Below are positions 22,327-32,624 of a DNA stretch of 64,000 bases, one piece after another. The notes beneath the pieces were generated by a model that was not told the origin of the DNA, did no database searches, and was given only the letters and a program-made list of their open reading frames with translations. The stretch spans positions 62,001 to 126,000 of the forward strand of contig JASJFT010000091.1 of assembly GCA_030770425.1 (NCBI GenBank), read 5' to 3'. Origin of the DNA: Darksidea phi (lineage: Eukaryota; Ascomycota; Dothideomycetes; Pleosporales; Lentitheciaceae). Every line of letters begins with the position of its first letter. Position 1 is the first letter of the stretch. The position numbers were made by a program, and so were the translations under genes.

Positions 22327-22506
22327 CGTCGCGGTTGAGAAAAAAGGTGCGAGACATCTGCTCGACGTTTGCCTACCCCGCGCTCCGAGGATAGACTAAC
22401 CGCATCCGCGCAGGGGTGCCTTGCATGGGGCAGCTGCACCCCAAACGCTTGCATCGCGACTTCCATCAAACTACGTCGTCTTTACGCAACCTTTAGGCCG
22501 AGTATC
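22327..22506. promoter_or_regulatory. Divergent HEM12/MSH1 promoter
   Basis: Only 180 bp separate the two start codons, so the core promoters of a heme-synthesis gene and a mitochondrial DNA-repair gene must share this segment. No single binding site can be named with confidence. Confidence 0.6.
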
Positions 22507-25500
22507 ATGCTTCACAGACATCCGCGTTGCCTAGTTCGCGTCGCTATCCAAAGTGCATCAAGCTACTCCAAGCTCGCTCACAGAACCTATTCCTATTCCT
22601 GCGCGTTCGCGACCCCTTTGGCAGGCTCGACGCGGCCGTGGCACGCTTCACGTGCAGCCCGTCCCACACAGCCAAGGTGGCATCAGGCCACACACACCCG
22701 AGGAGCAAAGACGAAAACCACTCTGAACTTCGATGATATTCCACAAGGCCTTATCGAAAGCAAACCACTTCCCGACCAGAATGATGAAGAGTCCGAATAC
22801 CCTCCGCTGCTGCAGCAAGTGCGCAACAATATGCTCAAATTCAGCCATTGCGTGCTACTTACGCGAGTGGGCGGCTTCTATGAGGTATGTGCGTGATGGG
22901 ACCATGTATTCTTTGCTGACTTGCCAAGCTGTATTTCGAACATGCTGATGAATTCGCGCCCCTCCTGAACCTCAAAAAATCAAAGAGGAAGGCTGTGAGA
23001 GGTAGTAAAAAACCCGCCGTTCCTATGGTGAGGACGCCATGGCCTTCCTTAATACTGGCAATGACTGAAAATAGGCCGGCTTCCCTGCCTACCAATTGGA
23101 TCGCTACTTGAAAATCCTGGTGCAAGACCTGAGCAAACATGTCGCAATTAGTGACGAGTTCCTCAACGATGCTCCAAAGAAGGCAAAAGGAGAGCCTCAG
23201 TACACCAGAAGAGTCTCGCGTATCGTCACGCCCGGCACGCTCATCGACGAGCACTTCATGGATCCTTGGGAGAACAACTACCTCCTCAGCATCCACGTTG
23301 ATCCAGAAGCGTTGAAGAAAGAGACCGCTGTCAATATCGGCCCCGGTAGCCCTAGCGTCTCATCGGTGCTCAACTTACCACGGACAGAGGTCGGCCTAGC
23401 TTGGATTGACTTGTCTAGCGGAGACTTCCTGACCCAAAGCACGGATATTGCATCACTACCTTCGGTGGTAACGCGCATAAAGCCACGAGAGATCGTGCTT
23501 GACAGCATCTTCGAAAAGGAGGAGCACTCGCGCATCGTATCAATATTGCAGGAAGATGGCCACACAATTACGTTCCAGGGATCTTCAGAGCAACCTCTTA
23601 CTGTGGCGGACTGGATACCGATGCTGGAGGACGTTGTTGATGATTTCGATACAGCAGACTTCGCTACGGGCGAAATAGCCGCCGGTGGTTCCTTATTACA
23701 CTACGTTAAACACCAGCTACTCGGTTCGAGGACGCGCTTGCAAGCACCTGTCCGACACCAAACCGAGAATCACATGAGCATCGATAGAAACAGCCTAAGA
23801 GCTCTTGAGATCCGAAGTACAATAAGGGACGGCACATACGAAGGCAGTTTACTGCATGCTCTCAAGAAGACGGTTACAAAGAGCGGTACTAGGCTTCTTA
23901 CGCAGAGACTTTGTAAGCTAACGATATTGCCCGCGTCATCAAAATACTGATTTATCGCAGCGGCGCCTTCACTTTCTTTGTCTACGATTAACGACAGGCT
24001 GGACCTTGTTGAAGAAATGGTCGAATACCCCCAGCTCCGTCAAGATGTAACTACTCTACTCCGAAACACTTTTGACTCAGTCCGTCTGGTCACCAAGTTT
24101 ACGATCGGCCGTGGCGACGCCGATGATCTAATGGGGTTATCAAGGACGGTCTTCACCACAGAAGATGTTGTCAACAGCTTGAAAGAGCATTCTAGATCAA
24201 GAAACGCAATAGCGATTAATTCCCAAAATCAGACGGCAGAGACCAGACGCCGCCAATGCCTGTCCTCGCTGCAGAAGCGCTTTGAACTTGGTTCTCCCTT
24301 GGAGCTCGCCAAACGTATCCAGAACACCATCGATGAGGACGGATTGTCGGAATACCACCGTCGTGAGGATGATCAGGCTGCTGAGATGGAAGAGCTTGCC
24401 CAAGATGTGCTTGGGAAAGAAGCGGGAGAGGAAGATCTCAAAGAAATGCCGAAACGCATTCAGCCCAAGCCTCATATGATAGCACCGAGCTTCAAGAGCG
24501 CCACTGACGGCCGGGATGACGTTTGGATCATTGAAAGGAGCGCAAGTCCAACGCTCAAGCGGCTACATGACACTCTAGACACGATGACCGAAAGCAAGGT
24601 AACGCTTGAGAAAGAATTACGACAGCAGCTGCGTGCAGAAAGCTTAGCGCTAAAATGGACACCCAATCTCGCGCACATTGCGCATGTTAAGGGCAAGGAC
24701 GTATCTCGCGTTACTCCACACTACCCCAAAAGCCTAAGCAGCAGCAAATCGACACGATCTTTCCAAGTCCCGGAGTGGACGCAGCTCGGCGCTCAATTGG
24801 ACGAAACACGCTTCCGAATCCGCACCGAGGAGCAAAGAGTGCTCGCCGATTTGCGCGAAGACGTTGTGCGGAACCTGGTAAAGCTGAGGCGGAATGCGGC
24901 TGTACTTGATGAGCTTGATATAGCTTGTGCATTCGCGATGCTCGCCGTTGAGAAGGGGTTGGTGCGACCTATTCTCAATGCTGGTACCTCACACAATGTC
25001 GTCGGTGGAAAGCATCCCGTTGTTGAAGCTGGATTGAGCGAGAATGGCCGGATGTTTACACCCAATGACTGCCTTCTTGGTGATAACGAGCGTATATGGC
25101 TTATCACAGGCCCGAATATGGCAGGAAAGAGCACTTATCTGCGCCAAAATGCGCTCATCTCCATTCTCGCTCAAACAGGCTCATACGTGCCTGCAGAATT
25201 TGCAGAGATTGGACTCGTTGATAAGGTATTCAGTCGCGTGGGTTCAGCCGACAACTTGTACCAAGACCAGTCAACATTCATGGTAGAGATGCTGGAGACT
25301 GCGCAGATCCTAAAAGAAGCCACGTCCCGTTCCTTTGTCATCATGGATGAGGTGGGGCGAGGAACCACCCCCGAGGATGGCATCGCCGTAGGATACGCTT
25401 GCCTTCACCATCTCTACCATGTCAATCAATGTCGAACGCTCTTTGCCACACACTTTCACGTTCTGACCGATATGACTAGAGGTTTTGAGAAGCTGGGTTG

Positions 25501-25693
25501 CTACTGTAACGATGTAGCTGAAGAGCCAGATGGAAAATTCTCATACGTACATCGCCTCCGCAAGGGCGTCAATCGGCAAAGCCATGCATTGAAGGTTGCG
25601 AGGGTCGCGGGCCTTCCCGAAGATGCCATCGCAGTGGCCGCACGAGTGCTTCAGAAGCTAAAACCGCGAGCCACACGCACGGAGAAGGTGTAG
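22507..25693 (+). CDS. MSH1: Mitochondrial MutS homologue Msh1
   Basis: DNA mismatch-repair ATPase acting on mitochondrial DNA. Exons 22507-22884, 22929-23027, 23075-23912 and 23961-25693 give 1015 residues. The first about 65 residues are rich in Arg, Ser and His with almost no acidic residues, a clear mitochondrial presequence. The mismatch-binding motif of MutS (GGFYE, then LYFEHADEFA) is interrupted by intron 1. The connector and lever domains follow. The ATPase core has Walker A GPNMAGKST near residue 822, the signature DQSTFMVEM, and Walker B DEVGRGT near 900. The HATH-like block reads FATHFH. Length matches fungal Msh1 rather than Msh2-6. The presequence supports Msh1 over the nuclear paralogues. 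Confidence 0.94.
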
Positions 25694-27660
25694 GCGAACG
25701 ACCAGCACTTCGCGAACAAACCACTGCATAGTCGTCTCCGTCGCACGAGCATCCATTCATCACCATCCCATCATTACCGTCTTAGTCCTACTCCTCGCTT
25801 CCATGCTCAACTGACTAGCCACGGCGACATTATGGCGCACACTGATGACTATATACTAAACCTACCTTACGCCGTGTATTCCGCCGGCGCAACTGCCTAC
25901 AAGGCCGATGCGCTTCTTGGCTTCGGTCACACTGGCAAGAAGAGGAACTCAAGCACCTGCACCAAAGCATACGGTTGGCGGAATCCGCACTATAGTCTGT
26001 ATTTACCCTCGCTAGCCTATTCGTTCCGTCTGGGGCAGGATGTCAGGCTCAGGGTTTCCTTAAGATATATTTGCTCGAAAGCTTTCCGCATCGGACCAAG
26101 CCCAGACCAGAACCAATACTAGAGCCAGAGCCAACATGCCCACCACTTCTTCTGATCTCTCCCTCTCATACCCCGACCTCCCTCTCCACTACCAGCCTGC
26201 AACGGACCCAGATGCGCAGTTCTCTCAACCTTGGCATCTAGCGCTACGAGGTTGTCCTCGTTGCAAAAAGGCATCGTCCCCAGCACCAACTCCAGAATCA
26301 GTGCTGATACTTCCGTTTCTTCTCTAGCACTTACCACCATCGTTTTCCATCTTCGTCACTCCGTACAATCATGAAGTAACGTTCGAGGACGTCTTCGCGG
26401 CAAAATGTCAAACTTTGCTCTAGATGATACCTGTACACAACCCACGAAACCATACCGACGCTTGTGTCCACCTTGCCATCTCACTAGATCTCCTTTGTCC
26501 GAGAAGACCCCACCGCTACACCACAACAATTCACTCCTGGACGCCTGCAGCGAAGATAAAGCTTATTCGCTGAGCAAGACGCCATCGCTACACCGCCGCA
26601 GAGATTCCCTTGGCTCGTGCGGTGAACAGTCACTCAGACGCTGCGAAAAAGATTCTCCTAAAGCCTATATGATAGCAGATACAAATTGCCTCCTCCGATG
26701 CAGCACGATAACCCACTGCGGCCATCACTCAAGCTTCACGGTACGACCGCCTCTCGATCCACAGTTTTTTCAGCCGCCACATCGAGACCGAGGCTGCGAA
26801 CTTCCCTGCGCTTGAGGCTAGGATCAGCTCAAAATAGCATGTGGGTCGTCAAAGATAGTGTGGCGACCTAGGATAGATTCAAACGAGCCTACTCCTGCTC
26901 GTGAGCGGAAAACTAGAGAACAAATCCTCCCTGTGAGTATGATACTAGGAAGGAGTATTTGTGTAGACCGAGCAGGGATTAGGTTTGTAGGAGTAGACAC
27001 GAATGGGCGCGTAGGAATAGGTAGAATGTTGTCACTGCTGCAACGATGTATTATGTAGCTGCGTCTGTGACTACAGAAGACGTAAATCCAACTTTCTTCT
27101 ACATTTTGCAACTTCCAAACTGAGTGTTATTAGCCATCTACTCTCTCGGAGAGGAACGCCACACATCAGCTGCATCTTGAACTGCATCCACTCCAAATAA
27201 CCTTCAAAAGATGTCGATTTTACGTCACAGCACAGCACCGCTCGGCATGCTTATCTCCGCCATCCCGATCCCGCCCACCCCGCCCACCCCGCCCGCTCAT
27301 ACGTAAGCGAGCCCGCCTCCACCCACTCCCCTTCCACTTTGAACAATCCCTTCGTTACGCTCGTTGTACGATGCCCTCCCCCGTAGCTTGCACCTATTCC
27401 CCATTCTACCATATATTGTGCATGCACCGAGAGGAACTTGTACCCGACTTCGTTACCCAGGCAGAGTCAAGTTTGTACGAAAAGGAATAGGCGATGTAGT
27501 ACGATGGAATTGGCTGTTGTACGAGGGTGGTTGAGAAAGGCGGCGGGGAGGTGGTAAGCTGGAGGTTTGGCGGGGACGAGCGGGCTCGGAGGTACGCGGG
27601 GTTTGGAAGAGGAGGGGAGAGATTATGTGTAGTGGAACTGCCGAGGGTGGGCGGAGGATG
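25694..27660. other. Intergenic with an uncertain open frame
   Basis: Several short frames exist but none is recognised. A 136-codon frame at 26405-26815 shows an internal partial duplication (noted separately). The right end is the SDR promoter. A GC-rich short repeat of CCCCGCCCA words occurs near 27268-27296. Confidence 0.4.
26405..26815 (+). CDS. Uncertain small hypothetical protein with internal duplication
   Basis: A 136-residue Cys-, Ser- and His-rich frame starting MSNFALDDTC. Two segments resemble each other in protein and DNA (26499-26556 and 26570-26627): SEKTPPLHHNNSLLDACSE and LSKTPSLHRRRDSLGSCGE. No known domain, signal peptide or membrane helix is seen, and no neighbour suggests a role. 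It may equally be non-coding sequence with a chance duplication. Confidence 0.2.
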   Translation: MSNFALDDTCTQPTKPYRRLCPPCHLTRSPLSEKTPPLHHNNSLLDACSEDKAYSLSKTPSLHRRRDSLGSCGEQSLRRCEKDSPKAYMIADTNCLLRCSTITHCGHHSSFTVRPPLDPQFFQPPHRDRGCELPCA

Positions 27661-27671
27661 GGTATATAAGG
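27661..27671 (+). promoter_or_regulatory. TATA box of the SDR gene
   Basis: GGTATATAAGG lies about 145 bp upstream of the SDR start codon and is followed by a C/T-rich leader, the usual layout of a strong fungal core promoter. Confidence 0.6.
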
Positions 27672-27807
27672 GTGGCACTGCTCGTCGTTGATTGTTGTAT
27701 CTAACAGTTCAGGCATCCACTCCATCCTCTAGCTTCTGCGGTTTTCAACCATCATCTCTGTATATCTTCAACAAAAGTTTCCTCGCAGCACGACCCCCTC
27801 GTCCAGA

Positions 27808-28608
27808 ATGGCACACCCTAACCGCCTCCAAAACACCCACGTTCTCGTCTTTGGCGGCACATCGGGCATCGGCTTCGGCATCGCCAACATGGCGCTCTCC
27901 AACGGCGCACGCGTCACAATCAGCGGCTCCACGCCATCAAAAGTCTCCTCCAAGGTCGCCGAACTGCAATCCTACTACCCCAACACACCCAAAGAACATG
28001 TCAAGGGGTACGCATGCGATTTGTCTGACATGGCGAATCTCGAAACGAATCTAAAGGAGGTGTTTGAGAAGGCGACAGAAGGCGGGAAGAAGATGGTTGA
28101 TCATGTGGCCTTTACGGCAGGCGATGCGCTCAAGTTGCCCAAGCTACAGGATATAGGGGTGGAAAATGTTCTCGTGGGGTTCCATGTGCGACTCTTGTCC
28201 TCCGCAATGATCGGTAAACTACTCGCTACAGGACGATACATGCCATCGACGACGTCGTCTTCCTTCACTCTAACCTCCGGCACCAACACGACCAAGCCGG
28301 GGCCCGGCTGGAGCGTCGCCGCCTCGTGGGGCGCCGCCATCGAAGGGCTTAGCCGTGGTCTTGCTGTTGACCTCAAACCCATTCGCGTTAATGTGGTTTC
28401 GCCGGGCGCAATCGATACGCCGCTCCTGCAGGGATATACTAAAAATATCGGGCCCGAGAGGGAGAAGAAGTTCAGGGAGGAAGGGAGTTTGGTGGGGACG
28501 TGGGGCACGCCGGAGGATGAGGCGGAGGCGTATGGGTGGTTTATGCGCGATCGGTTTGTTACTGGTACGTTGGCTAGAAGCGATGGGGGAAGGTTGCTTG
28601 TTGGGTGA
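27808..28608 (+). CDS. Atypical short-chain dehydrogenase/reductase
   Basis: A single-exon 266-residue protein with an N-terminal Rossmann nucleotide-binding motif GGTSGIG (residues 16-22), the following CDLSD acidic motif, and the SDR core block LAVDLKPIRVNVVSPGAIDT. The canonical catalytic Tyr-x-x-x-Lys is not present where expected: that position reads GWSVAASWGAAIEGLSRG. I know a fungal SDR subgroup with a similarly altered active site, so this is probably a family trait and not decay, but the activity may differ from a normal oxidoreductase. A TATA box and C/T leader precede it. It is convergent with a Zn2Cys6 regulator whose stop is 98 bp away. Substrate cannot be deduced. Confidence 0.85.
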   Translation: MAHPNRLQNTHVLVFGGTSGIGFGIANMALSNGARVTISGSTPSKVSSKVAELQSYYPNTPKEHVKGYACDLSDMANLETNLKEVFEKATEGGKKMVDHVAFTAGDALKLPKLQDIGVENVLVGFHVRLLSSAMIGKLLATGRYMPSTTSSSFTLTSGTNTTKPGPGWSVAASWGAAIEGLSRGLAVDLKPIRVNVVSPGAIDTPLLQGYTKNIGPEREKKFREEGSLVGTWGTPEDEAEAYGWFMRDRFVTGTLARSDGGRLLVG

Positions 28609-28706
28609 GCGTGGGGATGTACCTTGTGATCAGGCCGTAGCGAGATCTGAAGAAGATTTAGATTTGACCGATTTTCTTTCCAACTATTCCTGTAACACGT
28701 CATGTC

Positions 28707-30562
28707 CTATGAAAATCTAAGTCCCATCCTCCCCACCTCCTCGGCCACAGCTCCCCACTTCGAGCAGTCCGCCCACAGCCCCCTAAACCCCAGGTCCCTT
28801 AGTTTCTCGATTTCTGCTCGATCTCTCTCTAGATCACGCCTCAGCGCTATCTTGAACTTGAGACCCATGACGATGAAGACATCATTCATCCTCTCAAACA
28901 CCAGCCCAAAAAGCTCAATGTCTTCTTTACAACTCTCGTCGCCTGTGAGTCGCCAATGTATTACGAGGACGCAAGAGGCCACGTAGAGAGCGGAAACTAT
29001 ATGCGCACTAAGCAGAAGCGACACGGATATGCGAGCCGTGTCTCTGATAACGGCGGCGGTGGACTTTGCGGCATTCACGGCGTGGGCGAACAGCTCCTTT
29101 GCTGTTCTAGTGTCGGAGAGGCCGGCTTTGCGATAGTGGATTAAAATCGACATGCTATTGAGAAGGATGTTAAGCCAGATGACGTGGCCTCTATCCTCAG
29201 GTGGTGCTTCTATGACTACTGTCGCTGAGCGAGGTAGGCTAAGACGCAGCTTCACGAGCGCGGCATCGAGCTCGTCGCATCGTTGCGCGTACTCTGGTGT
29301 ATCGGGTGACTCATGCAGAGAGTGTATGTGCTCAGTGATCCTACCAAGGAGGACGTGGGCGACGACCAGGTAGTGGAAGAGGTTGAGGGGTTCCTTTGTC
29401 CTTCCGACGGATCCAATCAGCGTATTTATGTTCCTCGAAAATGGTTCGTTCTGCACAGCCATTAAGTCCGTCTCCGGGGTCATGGCTTGGAAGGCCGCTT
29501 CGGTGGTTGGTATATCAATCTTAAATTGGCCCTCTTCAATTGCGTGGGCCCAAGCTGTTGGCCACGACTGAGTGCGATCCATCATGAACAGCAACCAAAG
29601 TGTGCGTCTGCCTTCCTCTCGTTCGATAGCTGTCTTGCCTTGCCACTCAATCCTACCATAGCTTCCTTCCTTTTCGATACGTTCGTCTTGCCTCCCTAAT
29701 GGCATGACTACAGCTATAGAGTCCAATCGGTTCATGCCCATAGCAGCAACTTGTCTCCAAGCTTTTCCCAGGAACAGCCAGCAAGCGGAGAAGTCGCCTT
29801 TGGTATTTGCGTAGAAAACAAGACATAACACAGCTTGGATCGATCGTATTGCGGGGTCCAGGTCGCGACCGGTAAATTCATAGAGAAATTTCGCTTGCTC
29901 ATACCAGTCGTCCCGTCGAGCTTTGACCGTAGGGTCAGGGTGGAAGATTGCTGCTACTGCGCAGATAGCATAACATAGCAGAGGTGATTTGGTTTGGAGA
30001 TGCTGATTTTGGACTTCAGCAAGAAAGCTAGCTCTGTGAAAACATGGGAAGCAATGGTAAAGGTCATTGAAAAAGACGTCAACAAGTTCGTTGAATGTAT
30101 CACCAGAGGGAAGTCCGCCTTCCATGAAAAGGTCTTGGTCTGCGATACCCAATGGCAAAGACTCGAGGCCCGATATAGGCGTCGGATGTCCAGCTTGCGG
30201 TGGAGCAGGATTTTGCGCATCTAGCGTCGGCGGGCCAAAGCTCTCATCAAAACAGTGATCTAAATTCAGCACTTCCTCTGCTCTGAAGTCAAAGGGTACA
30301 AAAGGCTGTCTCCCAAATAGGGTGGCTGAGTACTGCGGTGAATCGCCTCCGGTGCTCTTTGATGCAGGCGTATACTCGCATTTCAAGCTCCATTTCTTGC
30401 ACAACGCGCAAGTAGGTCGTTCTGCCTAGGCCTAGTTAACATGAAGATCTGTAAGGAGGGGCGATTGGCATCTTCTACATCGCACCGCCGCTTTCGCTGT
30501 CTACAACTCTTACACGCTTGCTTCCTCTTCGATACTGAGGCAGGAAGGGTGAGGGACTGCAT
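28707..30562 (-). CDS. Zn2Cys6 fungal transcription factor
   Basis: Minus-strand exons 30562-30479 and 30425-28707 give 600 residues. The zinc cluster is canonical, C17-x2-C20-x6-C27-x6-C34-x2-C37-x6-C44, and is split by a 53-bp intron after Asp28; without that splice the DNA-binding domain is lost. It is followed by a basic/Ser linker and a fungal-specific transcription-factor middle homology region (about residues 150-400), including [21 protein letters not shown] and the [20 protein letters not shown] block. The gene is convergent with the SDR, which makes that gene a plausible but unproven target. Domain assignment is firm; the regulated pathway is unknown. Confidence 0.9.
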
Positions 30563-30861
30563 CTTGAAGCTTGGCGCGGTTATAATCGAGCGTGGGACGC
30601 GTATGCGGTTCCGCCGAAAGAAACAGGGCGAGTCGGGACGGTATGGGCACTCAGATCATTGTGTGGCGAGTCGCCCGGGTGTGTCGGAAGTGGGCATGAG
30701 AAGAGACAGAGACGGAGTTAACTCGGACATAACAGCGTTGTTTCATTGGTCGGTGTGGGTTGCTCACTGGAGTTCAAGTTGCTGAACCATGTAGGCTACT
30801 TCAAACGTCCGATAATCATAATTTCGTTACTAAGAAAACATATGCGTACGGCACTATTGTG
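30563..30861. other. Spacer between the transcription factor and the metalloprotease
   Basis: Promoter of the minus-strand transcription factor and 3' flank of the metalloprotease. No gene seen. Confidence 0.4.
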
Positions 30862-32624
30862 CTACGAGACCAACTTATATATATCCCCACCCTTTAACAT
30901 CTCATAAACCCCTCCGTTCCGATCTCCAATAACGGCTACCGAATCCGCCCTCCCGTCCAACTGCTCCCAAATCCCTGGCGTCCCGGTATACCGCCAAATA
31001 CTTCCATCCCTATGTCGACTATACAGATAGGTGCCCACGGCATAGATAGCCACACTATCCTCATTCTCAATATCGCTCCAGTAATACTGCTCCATATCCA
31101 GCCAAATCACACTCCCATCACTCTGCAGCTTGTAGAATTCATCGCCGCCGACGGCAATCTGGGTATTAGCCGAGTTGATGTCAACGAGTTGCCAGGAGGT
31201 CTCCGAGTAGGGCCATTCGGAGCGCACGATATCTCCGTTTGACAGCAGGTTCCAGAGGGTTCTGGAGTCCGTGGCGGCGATTTGTTTGGAAGCGGGTGAG
31301 GAGGGTTGTTGGATGGTTGTCCAGGTTTGCCCACTGCCGGACCAGCGGGCGACCCAGCCATCTTTGCGGCGCATGTAGACTTGGTCGGCGGCCGCGACAA
31401 TGTCGATCACATTGTCGGATGCCGTGCCTATTATTTGCCAATTCGAACCTGTGCCCGTGTACTTGTAGGTGCTGCCATCCGAGTGTCGTTGGTAGAGGTA
31501 GCCATTAGCGCCAGCGATCTGGACAGTGTCTTTGTTGTTGTCAACACTGGTCCACGTGCCGCTGGGGTTGTACCAAAGGACCTCGCCCGATGAACGCAGT
31601 TGGTAGATTCTGTCGGCTAGAGTTGGCATTGATGCTGATGAAACTTGTATGAGATTCTTAGTAGCCGAATTTCCATCGATCCGGCTCCATCGGGGGTTCT
31701 TCCAGCCATATATGCTGTGGATTGCGGCCTGGTCATCGGGGTGGATCGGACGGTCGATGCCTTTGAAGTATAGGAACATGACTGCATCTTCCACACTGCT
31801 GTGGCTGAGTCCCAGAGCATGGCCAATCTCATGCGTTGCTGTGTAGTTAAACAAACGATCATCGCTCCAGTTGTAGTCATCATTAAAAGTAATGTTGATG
31901 AGACCGGATGATAGTGCAGTGCCATCAGCAACCATGTTCGTAAGGGCGTAAGCAGTTTGATCGCGGCCCATAGACCTGAATTGCACGTGTATATCAGCCT
32001 TTGCAGCATTAGAGGCCGCAGTGACGATATCGATTGGCAATAGCTGCGTCCATCGGGCAATGGCAGAGCTTAGTGTTGGTCAGCATGTTAGACGTGCACA
32101 AGACTAAGAAAGAAACAGCGTGCGACAAACCTTACGACAGACCGCTGCAGTTCAGATGATAGATCGGCTGTGTAGTTGGTGAAGCGATATGTGATCGCTG
32201 AGTGATCCCATTTCGCACCCCAAAGAACGTATCGTTTGCGGATGTCCCCTCCGTCCCTTGCTCCACTTTCATTGTACGGCGGTATCGTCCCGCATCGCGG
32301 TCTGCTCATCAAGGAATCCATATGCTGGTCGTAAATGCCTGTCGGTGGCTTTCGCAAGACCCTCTGGATTTTCCGGACGGCAGCCGGTAACTTGGCATCG
32401 GGAATAGTCTCGTTATGTCGCAGCCAGCCGAATGCTTTGAAGAAGTCGTGAACATTCTTTGACTGTTTGCTTTTGTCGGAGCGCCACTGCGGCACTGCGC
32501 TCGGAGTAGGTAATGGCGACGCGCTTGGGATGAGGGAAGTTCCTTCCCCGGCGACATGACCAAGGAGCAATGAGATATAACAAACGATAAATGCAATGCA
32601 AAAAAAGGAGTTGCAAATTCTCAT
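30862..32624 (-). CDS. Secreted matrixin-type (M10A) metalloprotease with C-terminal repeat domain
   Basis: Minus-strand exons 32624-32131 and 32068-30862 give 566 residues. A signal peptide (residues 1-26) is followed by a helical propeptide (about 57-100) like that of animal and plant matrixins. A cysteine-switch motif PRCG with Cys111 predicts latency of the proenzyme. The catalytic domain has HEIGHALGLSH (His244, His248, His254 as zinc ligands, Glu245 catalytic) and a Met-turn at Met262. From about residue 290 to the end there are five or six degenerate repeats of about 45 residues, each with a pattern like LYQRHSDGSTYKYTG followed by a Trp. They look like a tectonin or beta-propeller fold taking the place of hemopexin. 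The donor at 32130 was chosen because it keeps the frame. Likely role: extracellular or cell-wall proteolysis; the substrate is unknown. Confidence 0.85.
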
